From Anastatus disparis (lineage: Eukaryota > Arthropoda > Insecta > Hymenoptera > Eupelmidae), in assembly GCA_017163975.1 (NCBI GenBank), contig JAFFSR010000227.1, forward strand, positions 1,302,001 to 1,366,000: a stretch of DNA of 64,000 nt, given 5' to 3'. The stretch's first letter is position 1; each line of letters starts with the position of its first letter. Made by a program: the position numbers and the translations under genes. Of the stretch, positions 26,401-38,739 are shown in pieces. The notes beneath the pieces are model-generated. The model had not been told where the DNA came from. It saw only the letters and a program-made list of their open reading frames with translations, and did not search any database.

Positions 26401-29400
26401 AATCTTATAAATATAACAAATGTTAATATTTTTAAATAAAAGAAAAATATATTATAGAGAATATTTAATTATGAATTTAATGGTGACTAATAAAATGCAG
26501 AAAATATTTAATTATAAAAGTATAAAAATACTGTATTCATAAATGCAATAATTAGAATATTGTTATATTATGTTTTTGTTATGAAATTAGAACTACTCAT
26601 TTAATTGTAATAAAAGATATCAAGCTACTTAAAAAATGATTAAGCTGTTCTTAGATTTGAATTTAGATTGGAATTATGATTTCAGGTACTAAATTGGGAT
26701 CCTAGTGAAAAATCTATAATTTTAAGTTCTGTATTTCTGGGAATTTTAATAACACAAATACCAAGTCATTACATTGCAAGAATAGTCAATGCCAAAAAAT
26801 TTCTTTGTCTTGGACTTTTTATAAATGGATTTGTTTACGCTATGACACCTTTCATAGTTGAAATTGGTTGGATCCTTTTCGTTTGCAGCAGATTGATCAG
26901 TGGTTTATTTCAAGGCTGTGTAACTCCTTGCATCCGTAACCTACTTGCTTTATGGACGTCACCTTTAGAGAGAAAACGATCAGGTAGGTAATTTATTTAA
27001 ATATAAAAACAAAGCAAATATAAATTTTAATAAAGTTATTCAAAATTAAGATAAATTTTAAGCTGATTTTAACATAAGCTTGCAGGATCTTTAATCTTGA
27101 GTGGATCTCAAATAGGCGTGGTAATAGCAATGTCGGCCTCTGGAGTTATTGAGGGATATAAAATGGGTTGGCAAAATATTTTTTACATATTTGGTTCAAT
27201 CAGTATGCTGTGGGCTATTATTTTTTACTGTATAGGTCTAGAGTCTTCGTCTGATTATTTAAATAATATGAATACTTCAAAAATAAAAGTATTTATGTTT
27301 ATTTAGAATTACTTTATAAGTTATGTGGAGATAAGATTATTAAAAGAAAAAAAGAAGTAATTAATTCAAGCATATACGCATAAATCCATTTATAAATTAG
27401 ACTTCTGTACGTAGATTAATTAGCCTTAAAAATATTAGTACAATAAATTTTTCATTTATCACAATATTATTAATCTAAAAAATTTCAAAACTGTCCATTT
27501 ACTGCATAGTCGATCCTCATTTTTTGATTTACAAAGAATTAGGTTCAATTTCATATACAGTTTTAGCAAAATTCGTATTTTTTATTTGATCAACTATCCA
27601 GAGTTCTGATTCTTCTAGCACCCACTAATTTTTAGAAACATGTAAAAAATTTTTTGAAATCAAACAAAATACATTGAATTAATGCAGGTTTTTTAAAATG
27701 TATAATTTTTAATTTTTGGGATGATTTTGGCATGACTTTTCTATATTAAACTTATTTTTTATTTCATTTTTGTTGATCATTGATCAGCAAATAAACAATA
27801 AAAGACTGTAACATCTTACCTCCATACAACTTAAGAAATTTTAACTTTTATTATGCTAAAATATTCGAATGAAATATTTATTAATATTTTACAAATCCAT
27901 TTTGGGTCTTAGATACAAGAAGTACCTTGGAAAGAAATGCTATCGTCAAAAGCTATGTGGTCTCTAATTATCGTCACATGTGGTCAGAATTGGTATTTTT
28001 ATTTGCTTCTTACACAATTACCAACATATATAAAATACGTTCTCCACTATGATATTCAACAGGTATTCTTCATTTTTTATTAAAAATTCATTGATAATAT
28101 TTAATAATGTTTATGATAATAAATTTTTTCCAGACCGGCATATTTACGGCAATACCATATTTAATTATGTGGATATTAGGTTTACTTATTTGGTGGCTTG
28201 ACAATTTCGTTATCAGAAATAAAATTTCTAGAGCTAATAGTCGAAAGATTAACAGCACTATAGGCTCATGCGGTCCAGCTATAGTATTGCTTGTTCTCTG
28301 TTTAGTTGAAATAAATGATAAATTGGTTAATTTGTTAATGTTAACGTTAATCATAGCCTTAAATGCTGCTGTAAACTATGGTCATCTAATCAATCACATG
28401 GATTTAAGTTTAATTTTTCATAGGGATATTATAACAATTACTACTGCTGTTGGACATGTCTTTAGTTGTCTTGGACCGATAGCTTGTGGACTTGTAGTTA
28501 AAGATTTGGTAATTTAAAGTTTTATTTTTTAAATGACTATAATAGATGATCAGGACTAAATTGTGTGACATTTATACCGTAGTATACAAGAATGCATGCT
28601 AATTTAACTAGAATGAAGATTTGCTCTAATGTTGAGCGGTAGCAAACATTTTATTTTAATAGAATTAAATTTTATTCTATCACAGTAAAATTTTTATCAT
28701 CATTCTACGATTAGAGTAAATTTTTACTTAAATTTATTTAAGTGTAAGCAAACAACAGATGATAATATTTTCCCTATTCTTTTTTTTAGTACAAAGGAAG
28801 AATTAAAAGATGTGAATAGTGAAACATATTATTTGTTTCTTTATATAATTATTTAGAATACATATTTTATAACTTTTTTACGAGAAAATGAACGAATAAT
28901 TACGCTATGCAAACGATAATGGCATAAATCGTTATGTATTAACTAATCTTGTTACAAAAATGAATTTTCAAATGTTAATAAGGCTGAATGAATGTTAAAA
29001 CAAAGAAATAAGAATATTTTAAAATTCTATTACCAATGATTATAGTGAAATAATTTTAACATATTATTTTATAATAACCTATCCGTTGGCATCCATTGAT
29101 TAATGTCGGCGATATCAAATAATACCGTTTACGTAAAACACCTACGTTTTTGCAATTTTTATTAACTTTATCATTGATGGAAAACTTTGTACATTGGCAG
29201 GTTTTTTTTGCATATGTGCAGAGCTTAAAATTAATCTTGCATAAAATTTCATATTATCATTTTATCATGTCAATAAACAATAGTCGCTGGCTGGATATGA
29301 TCGATTCACCGATTTCTTTAACAATTAAATCGATTTTAACGGAAATGAAATTAACACTTTATCTCATGGTTATATTATTGCATTCCTTCAGTGAATAACG

Positions 29401-30001
29401 TTTCGAAAAAAATATAAATTTTATCAACAGATTTCGAAAAATTTACAAAAGTAAAGTTACTTGTAATGTTTTAATTGATGAGGAAATGTCCCGGAATCAC
29501 CATCATTTTCATTCTCATTCATGTAGAAATTTATAAGAGTATCAAATAAGATGGATAACAAGTGCAGTTAAACATTTTAATCCAATTCGAATGGCATTAT
29601 TTTAGCTCTGACCATCTATTAAAGATAAATTTTTAAATTACTATAAATTTATTGAAATATATTTGTGAACAATGATAATAATTGATTATTATATTTTTAA
29701 AAATAATACGATTACCATTAATTAACGTGATTTTACATTGCAGGAAAATATTAAACAATGGCAAATCATTTTCTATATAACGGCAATAATACTTTTTTTC
29801 ACCAACCTTACTTTTATATTATTCGGTGAAGCTGAAGAACAGTATTGGAGTGACCTTTCATATCTGCGATATCGCAATCGAGGATGTCGCATATCTACGA
29901 TTTCTGCAGCTTATAATATAACGCTGAAAGGTGTTACACCAAATGCAAAAACAGATTCAGAATCAGAACTTACTAATAATGATGAAAAGCAATTTTTGTA
30001 A
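23432..30001 (+). CDS. Transporter gene B: divergent SLC17-family MFS
   Basis: Exons: 23432-23468, 23595-23728, 26686-26983, 27086-27288, 27913-28062, 28134-28508, 29744-30001. They total 1455 nt, 484 residues plus TAA, with the same phases as gene A. It keeps SVAIIAMTD, IPSHYIA, PLERKR, GWQNIFYIFGS, CGQNW, LPTYIKYVL and NHMDLS. It is the most divergent copy. The GxRHxQ motif reads VKEIQ, the TM1 Arg is His36, and exon 4 is 45 nt shorter than in A and C and uses a weak donor (GTATTT). Intron 2 is 2.96 kb and holds an antisense tRNA-Ser and an RT fragment. All frames are open and the splice sites are usable, so it may be functional with an altered substrate site. A slightly different exon 4 end cannot be excluded. 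Confidence 0.87.
25768..25849 (-). tRNA. tRNA-Ser (anticodon UGA)
   Basis: 82 nt on the minus strand. The acceptor stem pairs GCTGCGG (25849-25843) with CCGCAGC (25775-25769), and the discriminator is G at 25768, as usual for serine tRNAs. The loop CTTGAAA holds anticodon TGA (plus-strand TCA, 25814-25816). A long variable arm (class II) follows, then a standard T arm with GGTTCGAATCC. A run of T on the minus strand (plus-strand A at about 25757-25765) gives the Pol III terminator. The gene sits antisense inside intron 2 of transporter gene B, so it has its own internal promoter and opposes the host transcript. Confidence 0.97.
25896..26360 (+). pseudogene. Non-LTR reverse transcriptase C-terminal fragment
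   Basis: The frame from about 25904 reads MTFGNYSNN, then RLESYRYLGVIFNYRMKWDK and HIEYMLSK. This is the thumb-proximal motif (YLGV, W..HI) that follows the YADD box in non-LTR RTs. After a stop near 26094 protein-like sequence continues in other frames (SGIIVWG, YSNYLNSSKRLIQKIFKIF), as in the C-terminal part of Jockey/R1-type ORF2. It is short, broken and unlike the LINE at 4.2-10.3 kb in detail, so it is an old insertion from a different element. Confidence 0.65.
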
Positions 30002-30005
30002 CGTA

Positions 30006-30011
30006 AATAAA
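30006..30011 (+). promoter_or_regulatory. Candidate poly(A) signal of gene B
   Basis: AATAAA five bases after the TAA stop of gene B. Short 3'UTRs occur in insects, but this could be a chance match and further signals follow. Confidence 0.35.
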
Positions 30012-30940
30012 GAACAAATATATTTTCTAATTTTTTTTTTTTAAATAGATTAAATTAATTTTTTATTCTTTTTATTTTACAATATAAAAGTAAATGTGCT
30101 TTATAATTATAAACAATTATATCGAATCAATATTAATATTTTTTCTTACTGAAGAGTAAATCGTCCAATATTAAAAATATCTACCAAAATTTCATTTTTT
30201 TTTATTCTTACAATATTATTTATTCAATGATTAACTTGCATCCTCCATCACTAAGTTCGTCGGAAAAGTGTAAAAAAAAGTAAAACTTCTCCACATCTAA
30301 TTCTCACCTATTAATACGTACTGTTTGTGCTGACATCCGTATCTCTGCTATCTTATTCATTTTTTTAAATAACCTTTAAATTATGAAATTAAGTAATATG
30401 CTGTGAAGGAAAAATTTTTTTTTCTACATAAAATCTCATATTTATATATAATTTTCAAGATTAAAATCTTAGATGTTTATAAATTTATTTATATTAAATT
30501 TATCAACTGATAAATCAGTGTTCTTTGTAAAGATTAATATAATTACATTTAAAAGGTACAAATAAAGATTGATTATTAAAATTTTCAATTTATTCTTAAC
30601 ATAAAAACTTTATTGCTCAGTATAAATTTCTTCGGTAGTTTAAGAGATTATCCCATAAAAATAAATGAATTAAAATTTATTTTTATAAAAATAAAAAATA
30701 GTCTGAATAATCAACAACAACATGTCTTTTCGATAGTGAAAGAATTTTGATTGTCTATTCATTTCAAAGAGTATCCCTTCTAAGATAATGGTAAAAAATT
30801 TGAAAATGAGTCTGCCCTATCGGGACCTTAAAGTCACCTCATTACACAACATCTAGGAACCCTGTAGAGCACCCTGCAGGGGCCATATAATAATCTTAGG
30901 GTACCTTATAAGGACCTCATTTTCACCCAAAATTCATTTC
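30012..30940. other. Spacer after gene B
   Basis: Mostly AT-rich. From about 30780 to 30940 it is GC-richer (CCTGCAGGGGCC and nearby), which may be a remnant of another repeat just before the SINE, but I cannot identify it. Confidence 0.4.
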
Positions 30941-31126
30941 TAGTCGGGAGAGTGTTGGATCCGTGATCTCGGGGTTTTGAGTTCGAATCTTGCTCTCGAC
31001 AGCCGATTGATAGAAGCACCACTGTACGTTACATGTACTTTCTTCACAAACACACTTACGAGCTCCGTCGCTGATTAGCATTAAAAATAGCATAAATAAA
31101 GTGACGTTAAAGAAGAATAAAAAAAA
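30941..31126 (+). mobile_element. tRNA-derived SINE, copy 2
   Basis: Same family as 13220-13451. The head here is shortened and lacks a good A box, but keeps the B box (GAGTTCGAATCTT). The body matches closely (ACTGTACGTTACATGTACTT, TTCACAAACACACT, CTCCGTCGCTGATTAGCAT) and the tail is GTGACGTTAAAG plus A-rich sequence. No target duplication was recognised. It lies between transporter genes B and C. Confidence 0.72.
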
Positions 31127-32280
31127 CTTTATTAAAAAAACCACTATTTTACTCTCTTTGTTGGTTTTAATCAAATTACAATTTTTGAAATTATAAATTA
31201 AATTTTTATTTTATTTAAAATTAATTACGTTTAAAATAAAACAAAAGTCGAAAATCACGCGTGAAAAAACTTTCATAACTTTGTTGTTATTTTTAAGAAA
31301 TGTCAATCAAAATACATGCGTATATGTTATATATTCCTATAATTATGTGCATAATACAATATAATTATAGTATAATTAAATATATGAATTATAAGATGAC
31401 AAAGTAGATTGGCTGGAGATGGGATTACTACATTGTCATTGATAGAATTAAAGATAAAGGTTGTGTCGCGCTGAACAAGGATAACAACATTGGCTTCAAA
31501 TTAACAACAAAGCTTTGATAAAATAAAAATTCTTGAAGTTTAATGCTTATTAATAAATATGTTTATTTTACACATTATTAATTGGACTTCTAATTAATTT
31601 AAAATACTACAAATTTGAAAGTTTATTAATTACAATATAAAAATATAAAATATTATCAATATAGAATGAGATTGTAAAATCACGTTCAGGTTTACGTTTA
31701 AATAAAAAAAACATTGAAAACGGGCGAATGAATAATAAAATTTAAGTTATGCATTGTGCCGATAATTCGAAATTAGTTTTGCAATTAATGATCAAATAAT
31801 TTTAATCTACCATTGTCCACTTGTATTTTATGAAAATTTGTGAAAGTTTCCCTCAATTTAACGGTGATTTAATTAATTTTTTTATTAAAATAATAACGAA
31901 TATTACATTAATTCATTTTATTAATTGAAATAACGAAAATTGTGTTCATTTATTTTAGTATTTAAAATTATCATTAGTATTCAGAATAATTATCATAATA
32001 ATTCATAAAATTGGAAAATAATATATTATCAATTAAAATAAAATGTTATCTAAGGACTTTTCCGTTGCGATAAATGTAAATGCGGTAGTAGTATAATGTA
32101 TGCGATATACTGATATACCATATAATATTGTATACTACCATACCAATTAAGAAGAACCTTCCTGGCTTACTTTTTCCGTGTTTAAACAAACAAACAAATT
32201 TCAACTCTTGTAATTGTATAGATAACATGCTTGATAATTTTTTATTCATGAAGGTATTAATAATTAGATATTCCTCAACA
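31127..32280. other. Distal upstream region of gene C
   Basis: AT-rich, no gene seen. Similarity to the region upstream of gene D begins only at about 32281. Confidence 0.4.
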
Positions 32281-32443
32281 TATCTAGCTATTTGCGATTA
32301 AATCTGATAATTAATTTGTGAGATTATACTTTTATAGCTTTATTAAGCCAGACTGACGTTTGCTGTCGCCGAGCGAAGAATTGATGGCATAGTATTAGAC
32401 ATTTTTTTTGCAGTAAAATAAAGTATTAAAAATTTTAATTAAA
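32281..32443 (+). promoter_or_regulatory. Proximal promoter/5'UTR of gene C, shared with gene D
   Basis: This block aligns by eye with 59021-59186 in front of gene D. Shared pieces include GCTATTTGCGATTAAATCTG (one base differs), GAGATTAT, ATAGCTTT, TGACG, AAGAATTGATG and the last bases before the ATG (TTAAA). Conservation right up to the start codon shows that the duplication making C and D included their control region. The actual transcription start and factor sites are not evident. Confidence 0.6.
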
Positions 32444-35400
32444 ATGAATAAAGACAAAGAAGAATATAATCCGCCAAGTAATTTTGTTTTCATATTACTT
32501 TTATAAAATATATCTTTCAGAGAAATTTAGAAATTGTATTAATAAAAGTTTGTTACATTGTTGGTGTGAGCATGAAATAAAAAAATTGTTTATATTGGTA
32601 GTGATAAGTGATGTCAGTTACTGAGTTTAAGCATCAAGATACAACAAACTATCTACTTCATTACTTAAATCTCTGTCTATAACTGGCTAAATTATATTGT
32701 AGACGTTTTTGATAAAATATTCAAATAAATTAGTGTAATACGGGAATCCCCTTTTTGTATGAAAAACACAATACATCAGACGTTGTGAGATTCTCTTAGT
32801 CATACTGAAATCTAATCTTTCATTATGATATTATAACATTTTGCCAAAGTGTTAATCACGTTTTAGACTTAATAGCGACCACAATATTTTTACACTTACA
32901 ATCAAAATTACAATAAAATTATCAGGACCTATGAAAAAAAACTTTATGCTACTTTTACCAATTATAGTTAGTTCTATTCGATTTCAATCAATTTTGGTTT
33001 CAATTATGGTATGACTAAATTCAATTACGTTTCCCATCTGACAAAAGAAACTTAAGCACTTATCATACTTCAAAATACCGAAATTTTTCTGCGGATTTTA
33101 AAAGTAAATGTCTACAAACATACCTTAAGGAAATTGGATAAAGATCAAAGCACTTTAAGTATATTTTTCTTTTATCTGAAACGTGCTGTACAGTGTCATC
33201 AAGCATGCATAGCTCGACTCTAAATACATTTTTTTCAAAATCATTTTCTCCATGTCATGTTGATTTTTTCTCCGAAAATACTTAACCGGTATCCACAAAA
33301 TTTTTACCGCATGTTTGTCACATTCATATAGGAATCGAGCTTACTGTAAATCTGTTAAAAATGTTTACTCTTTCGATATTTTCAAACCAAAATATCAACC
33401 AGAAATCCTCATTTTTCGAAAATTTTAATGCATTATAACAAAATATCGCACAAAATTAATATTGTAAAGTTTAAAATATTATTGAAATTCTTACTAATTA
33501 AAATAAATAAAACAAACCAATTTTTTTATATATGTAGCATCCTAATTAAGACCATTAATAGAAATAAATAGAGTTTATAGTCTATTGAAGTTTCCAATGC
33601 TTCATTTGAAAGTATAAGAGGGACGCGCTCCCCAGGCTTTATTACCATAACTTGCCGTCGAGGCGCGATCGCACCTCTTGATAAAATAATAATTTTGTTA
33701 TTTGTTAGAAAATTTAAATTGATATAGTAAACCTAGCGTATAATATGTTTCATTATATTGATAAAAATTAGGTATTCAACTTATCCAATTTTAGTCACTC
33801 CATCATAAGCTCTGTAGGTCAATATTTTTATTTATAAAAATCAAAACTCTAATCTTTAATGATACAGAATTATTAAAAATAAATTTTACTACAGGTAAAT
33901 TTGGTACTAGACATGTACAGACATTATTGTTATTCATGGGTATGGCCATTGCATACTCTCTGCGTGTTTGCATGTCAGTTGCCCTAGTTGCAATGAGAAG
34001 CAAAGAGTCAGCCAATCCAAATTTTCCGGTATGTTATTTTATATTACTAATTTTTAATGTAACTATAAAATATTTGATACAACTTTGATATTTGTAAAAA
34101 AATTATTTTATGTGTAATGAGAAATAATCAACAGAGCAAGATTGTTTATAATGATTCCTATTATTTCATTGATTATATTTTACTCTGATCTAAGGACGGC
34201 TTGGTTCAGAAAAATTACAAAAAATATTCTTTATCAAAAGATTTTTGTAAAATTTCAAAAAAATTATATATTTTCAAAAGTATAAATATATGCAATAAAA
34301 TTATATGATTATTAAAATATTTTTTTTTTAGATTTAGATTAAAAAATTCAGAATCAAAATTTGAAACATCTTATAACCCTTTTGAAATAGAATGGTATTA
34401 AATAAATCAGAAACAAGTACTTATTTTTTTATAAAAATTTTATTAAACCATATTTTTTGAACCCAGTTCATAATTTTCAGTGAAACATAAATTAAGTATG
34501 TAAAAATATTTGTAATTACAGGAATATGATTGGAACTCGTCAGAAGGCAATATGATTCTCAGTTCATTCTTTTGGGGCTACGTCGTAGCACAAGTGCCAA
34601 GTGGTCACATTGCCAGTATGTTTAGTGCTAAAAAGTTATTGGCTTGTGGCATTTTTATCAGTTCTATTTTCAGCATGCTTACACCTTGGCTAGCTGATTA
34701 TGGATACATTCCTGTAATTTGTTCTAGAGTGATCGTAGGTTTATCTCAGGGTTGCCTGTTACCCTGTGTGCAAACTTTATTATCAAGATGGGTACCACCA
34801 TTAGAGAGAAGTCGACTAGGTAAGATTAATATTAGATTTATTTTTCAGAAGGATCACGGTTTGTATATGAATTACTCTGATTTACTTAAATGAACAATCT
34901 AAAATAAAAGATAATTTTTACACGTTTTCATATGATTAATTTTGTAACATTTCATTGAAATCTTAATAAGTTTGGAAAATATTTGTAAAACATTCAGAGA
35001 TAGTATAAGAAACGGTTTAAAAAACATTTAAAAATTCTCAATCTTTTCGTTTCTAAGTGATGAAACAAGTTTTATTTTTCTGTCATTGAGCACGAATGAA
35101 TTATTTTCATTTACTCATATAAAAATTTTTTTGGATCATAGATGAAAAAATTTTAATTTGAAACGTTAATGAACAATCTACAGAAGAATCTTGCCTGTAT
35201 TTTAGTTATTATGCAACAAAAACGCTGAGGTAGGTATACGATCATATCATATATAGTAGACAATCAAACTTGAAAATAAGTTTTGAAAACAGTTGAAACT
35301 AGTTTTTAATCATGTTTGATTAACAACTAGCTAGTAGTTAACATTATCTAATATTTTAATGGAATAAAAAGTTAAGGAAAATAATAAAAGATGAAGTAAT

Positions 35401-38346
35401 ATTAATGAAATGGACGATACTTATAGTTGAAATTTAAACATAATTGAACAATAATTGTTTTTATGCGTTAACTAAATAAAAATTTTGCTTTATCAAGTTC
35501 TTGACATGAAATAAAAAAATTTACTATATTATATCAACATTAAATTAATGATTTTGCATTTTTAAGTGGTTGCATTTGTAATTGTTTTCAATTTTTCAGG
35601 TTCATTCGTTATAAATGGATCAATGTTTGGTACTATAGTGGCTATGCCAATTTCGGGAGTTCTTGCAGCGTCTGCCATTGGATGGCCTAGTATATTTTAT
35701 CTGTTTGGTACAATTGGTATTATTTGGGGAATTGGATTTTATTGCATGGGCGCAGATCACCCAGCAGAACATCCGAAAATATGCCCTAACGAAGCACATT
35801 ACATTAATAGTAGTCTTGGTAATCTCAATAAAACCAGTAGTGATGAGGTGCTTATGGAATTGATTAATAGTTTTGAGATTAAACTGAATGTTTATTATAG
35901 CACATTATTATACTAGTGGCATAAATGGCCTATTATTGCACGACGTTTATTAGCGCCCGAGGGTGATAATTCACGTCGTGCGATAGGCCATTTATACTAC
36001 GAATATCATACGATTTTTTATAACACTGACTAGCATAAATCCGCTGTCACGCCTGTCAGTGGCATTAGCATTTATGCACCGTGCGGTAATTGTCCGAGCG
36101 TAGCGAGGCCGATAGGTACGGTGCAATAATGGACTACCTATGCCACGGATAGGCGCGACATAAATACGAATTTATGCCAGTAAGTGCTATAAAATGTCTT
36201 TATGTATACTATATATGTATTTACACATACTTTTGTAGAAAAACTAAGTTGGAATTTATTACATTATTTATTTTAGAAACCAAAAGTACCATGGAAATTG
36301 ATCATGACATCATTGCCTATGTGGTCTCTGATAATAGCACATATGGGATTTGCTTGGGGTTTCTACTTTCTTCTCACTGAAATGCCAACTTACATGAAAT
36401 TTGTTCTAAACTTTGATATTTCAAAAGTAAGTTTTTATGTATATATTTATAGCTTTTTTATGCAAATTCAAATGATTTTATGAAATTATCTTTATTAAAA
36501 TTAAAATTTTATTTAAACAATTTGACTTTTCACTTTGTACACTCGATGGTAATCAATCCTTTACTCTTTATTGAAAATTTTTTTTGCCTTTCTAGCCTCA
36601 AAATCGCAACTTCGTTGCTCTTTTTTGGCTCTCATGGCAAAAAATATGGTTCGCATCTGGTATAAAAAGGCTTTTTTACGAAACTCGTTACGACCCTCGC
36701 CTTTGGCTCAGGCCGTAAACTTCTCGTTTCGTAAATAAAGCCTTTTCATACCCGTTACAAAATGTACTATTAAAAGGTACAGCAATATTTTTATTTATAG
36801 AATGCGACTCTTATGTTGTTTTGAGTTTATGGTTATTTTATATTTTTAAAAGCTACGAAAAAAGGTATTCTAATTATTGAAAAGTATACTAGTTTCGTGA
36901 CTTTTAAAAATATGAAATAACCAGAAACCAAAAAAAAAACGGAAGTCGAACTTCACGTGTGAAAATATTTAAGTCTTTTTTAAAAAATATTTGATTGAAA
37001 TATGAACGAATTAATTACTGTTGTACGTCTTGTGTTTAACTTTATATGTTTGATTATTATTCTTACTTTGAAATTATTTAAGATATGTTTGTGAAAAAGA
37101 GTATGTACATTAAGTATATATTTTGTATTAATAAAGCTTTTTTCCAGAGTGGATTAATATCAGCATTACCATACTTAGCAACGTGGTTGTTAGGTTTTCC
37201 TATTAGCTATTTAGCAGATTGGGCGTTACACAAAGGGGTATCTGTCGTTCTGATACGTAAGATCTCAAATAGCATTGGAATCTGGATACCAGCACTTGCA
37301 TTAGTCGCACTTTGTGTAGTTCAAACAAGCAATGAAATCATTTTAGTTTCAATTCTCGTGATTGCAGTTGGTTTTAATTCTGGTGTTACTTGTGGCTTTC
37401 AACTTAATCACATGGATTTGAGTCCTAACTTTGCTGGACCAATGATGTCCGTTACGAATGCCATGGCTACTATTTTGGGTATCGTTGCACCATTAGTAAC
37501 TAGTGTTATCGTTACGAACGAGGTAATAATTTCTATAGTATCTTCGTTATTTTATCAAATTAAAAACTTTATTATTTTCATCAAAAAAATTTTAAGTAGA
37601 AATAGTGTTATTGAATACTGCAAAACTAAGTTTCCCGCTAATTATTATTTTAATTTGTGTATTTTATAATTATTTACTTGCTAAAGAAAAAAAGTAAAAA
37701 TTTAATTAAATCTTGTATCGGTGATAAAAATTCTACTATCCTGGATCGTCTTTTGACTTTAGTTGAGATCGCGCCAACTCATTTACTGTTTAATTACATT
37801 TAAATAAAAACTTGTTTTTTTTTTTTTTAATCAACTGGATAAAACAAGAAAATTTGTATTTAAATAGATAATTAAAATTAAACGCAGCTATTCTTTTCAT
37901 ATTTAATTTTCATCCAGCAAATAAAAGTTTGAGTCAAAGAAAATAAGTTATAAATATATTTGATAAATGTATCAAGATCTGTTGAAAAAGGAAAAATTTT
38001 ATTTTAATTTGATGAGTAATATTTTCTTTGATCCATTGTTTTTAGTGACTTATTTAATAAAAATTACAAATAGATTACATAAAAAAGTATTAAAAATTTT
38101 TATAATATTTATTTACAGTATGATGAGAGTCAATGGCATATCACTTTTTACATCTCAGCAGCAATTTATTTCTTTACAAATCTATTTTTTGTGATATTTG
38201 GGAAAGCTGAAATACAATCTTGGAATAATGTGGATATTTATTTAGACAAACAGAATACTCGAGTTTCTGTTGTATCTATAACTAATAAATCAACTATATT
38301 AGCAGTATCTGAAAAAAATAAAGAAGAGTTTATAACTTATTGCTGA
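32444..38346 (+). CDS. Transporter gene C: SLC17-family MFS
   Basis: Exons: 32444-32477, 33895-34028, 34522-34819, 35600-35847, 36277-36426, 37148-37522, 38119-38346. They total 1467 nt, 488 residues plus TGA, with intron phases as in A and B. Motifs: GTRHVQ, YSLRVCMSVALVAM with TM1 Arg35, ILSSFFWGY, SRVIVGLSQGC, RWVPPLERSRLG, IGWPSIFYLFG, FYFLLTEMPTYM, SALPYL and NHMDLSPNFAGP. The C-terminal cytosolic tail is Ser/Thr/Asn-rich. The TM7 pair that is NW in A, B and D is AW here. Introns 4 and 5 each contain a palindromic MITE. The expected role is membrane transport of an organic anion or phosphate, possibly proton- or Na-coupled. It is closest to gene D, with long identical runs in exons 2, 4 and 5. 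Confidence 0.93.
35896..36191. mobile_element. Short foldback/TIR element, family 1, in gene C intron 4
   Basis: The outer ends are TATAGCAC (35896) and GTGCTATA (ending 36191); inward of these both ends carry TGGCATAAAT-like sequence. Inside are two stem-loops: 35918-35998 (ATAAATGGCC to GGCCATTTAT) and about 36066-36145, the second with the core GAGCGTAGCGAGG at 36096-36108. An internal TIR-like ATAAATCCGC at about 36034 matches the copy at 11271. It lies 49 bp after the exon 4 donor, within the intron. Confidence 0.65.
36596..36772 (-). mobile_element. Hairpin MITE, family 2, in gene C intron 5
   Basis: Read on the minus strand it begins TAGTACATTTTGTAAC and then has a long hairpin (about 36664-36745) with arms GGCTTTATTTACGAAACGAG / CTCGTTTCGTAAAAAAGCC. 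It ends with GAGCAACGAAGTTGCGATTT near 36620-36600. Two relatives are present: 56765-56955 with a hairpin and 49480-49586 without one. Non-coding. Confidence 0.65.
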
Positions 38347-38547
38347 TTTGTAATTGCGTAGTAACTTTTTTTAGTCAAGACGAAAATTTCGTTAAAATCA
38401 TGTGTATCTGCGCTGAAAGATATTGACGTATATAATTATAATTATTGTTTAACGAACATTTTTATCAAATCAATTTATGTACTGTTAAAAATTGTTAAAA
38501 TATTGATATGTTGGTTGAAAGCCAAGTACGACATAAAGATTTATTAG

Positions 38548-38739
38548 AGTGACAGGAAACGAAATGTTGATAATATTTTCAATATTGTCCTAGTTACTGA
38601 TAAAAGAGATTGCTTTAATTATGATAATACACTTGAAGTAAAAGCAGTACCAGTTACTCAATCTGAAATCAAAGATAAGGGACCAGTACAAAATTGTAAA
38701 TTTGATAATTTGAGTTACAAACAATACCTACGTCAATGA
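38548..38739 (+). other. Possible coding remnant, 63 codons, unidentified
   Basis: An open frame without ATG, starting after a TAG and ending in TGA, reads protein-like: VTDKRDCFNYDN, EVKAVPVTQSEIKD, CKFDNLSYKQYLRQ. Its composition is unlike the surrounding AT-rich noise and it lies 200 nt after the stop of transporter gene C on the same strand. It does not resemble the C-terminal tails of genes A-C. It could be an exon remnant of a neighbouring gene or a decayed element. I do not recognise it. Confidence 0.25.

Noticed and set aside
32046..32249. Minus-strand 67-codon frame upstream of gene C
   Set aside because: AT-rich chance frame with no protein-like pattern.
34552..37669. Separate short transporter genes in the C region
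   Set aside because: These frames are exons of gene C joined by GT-AG introns in consistent phases, not individual genes.
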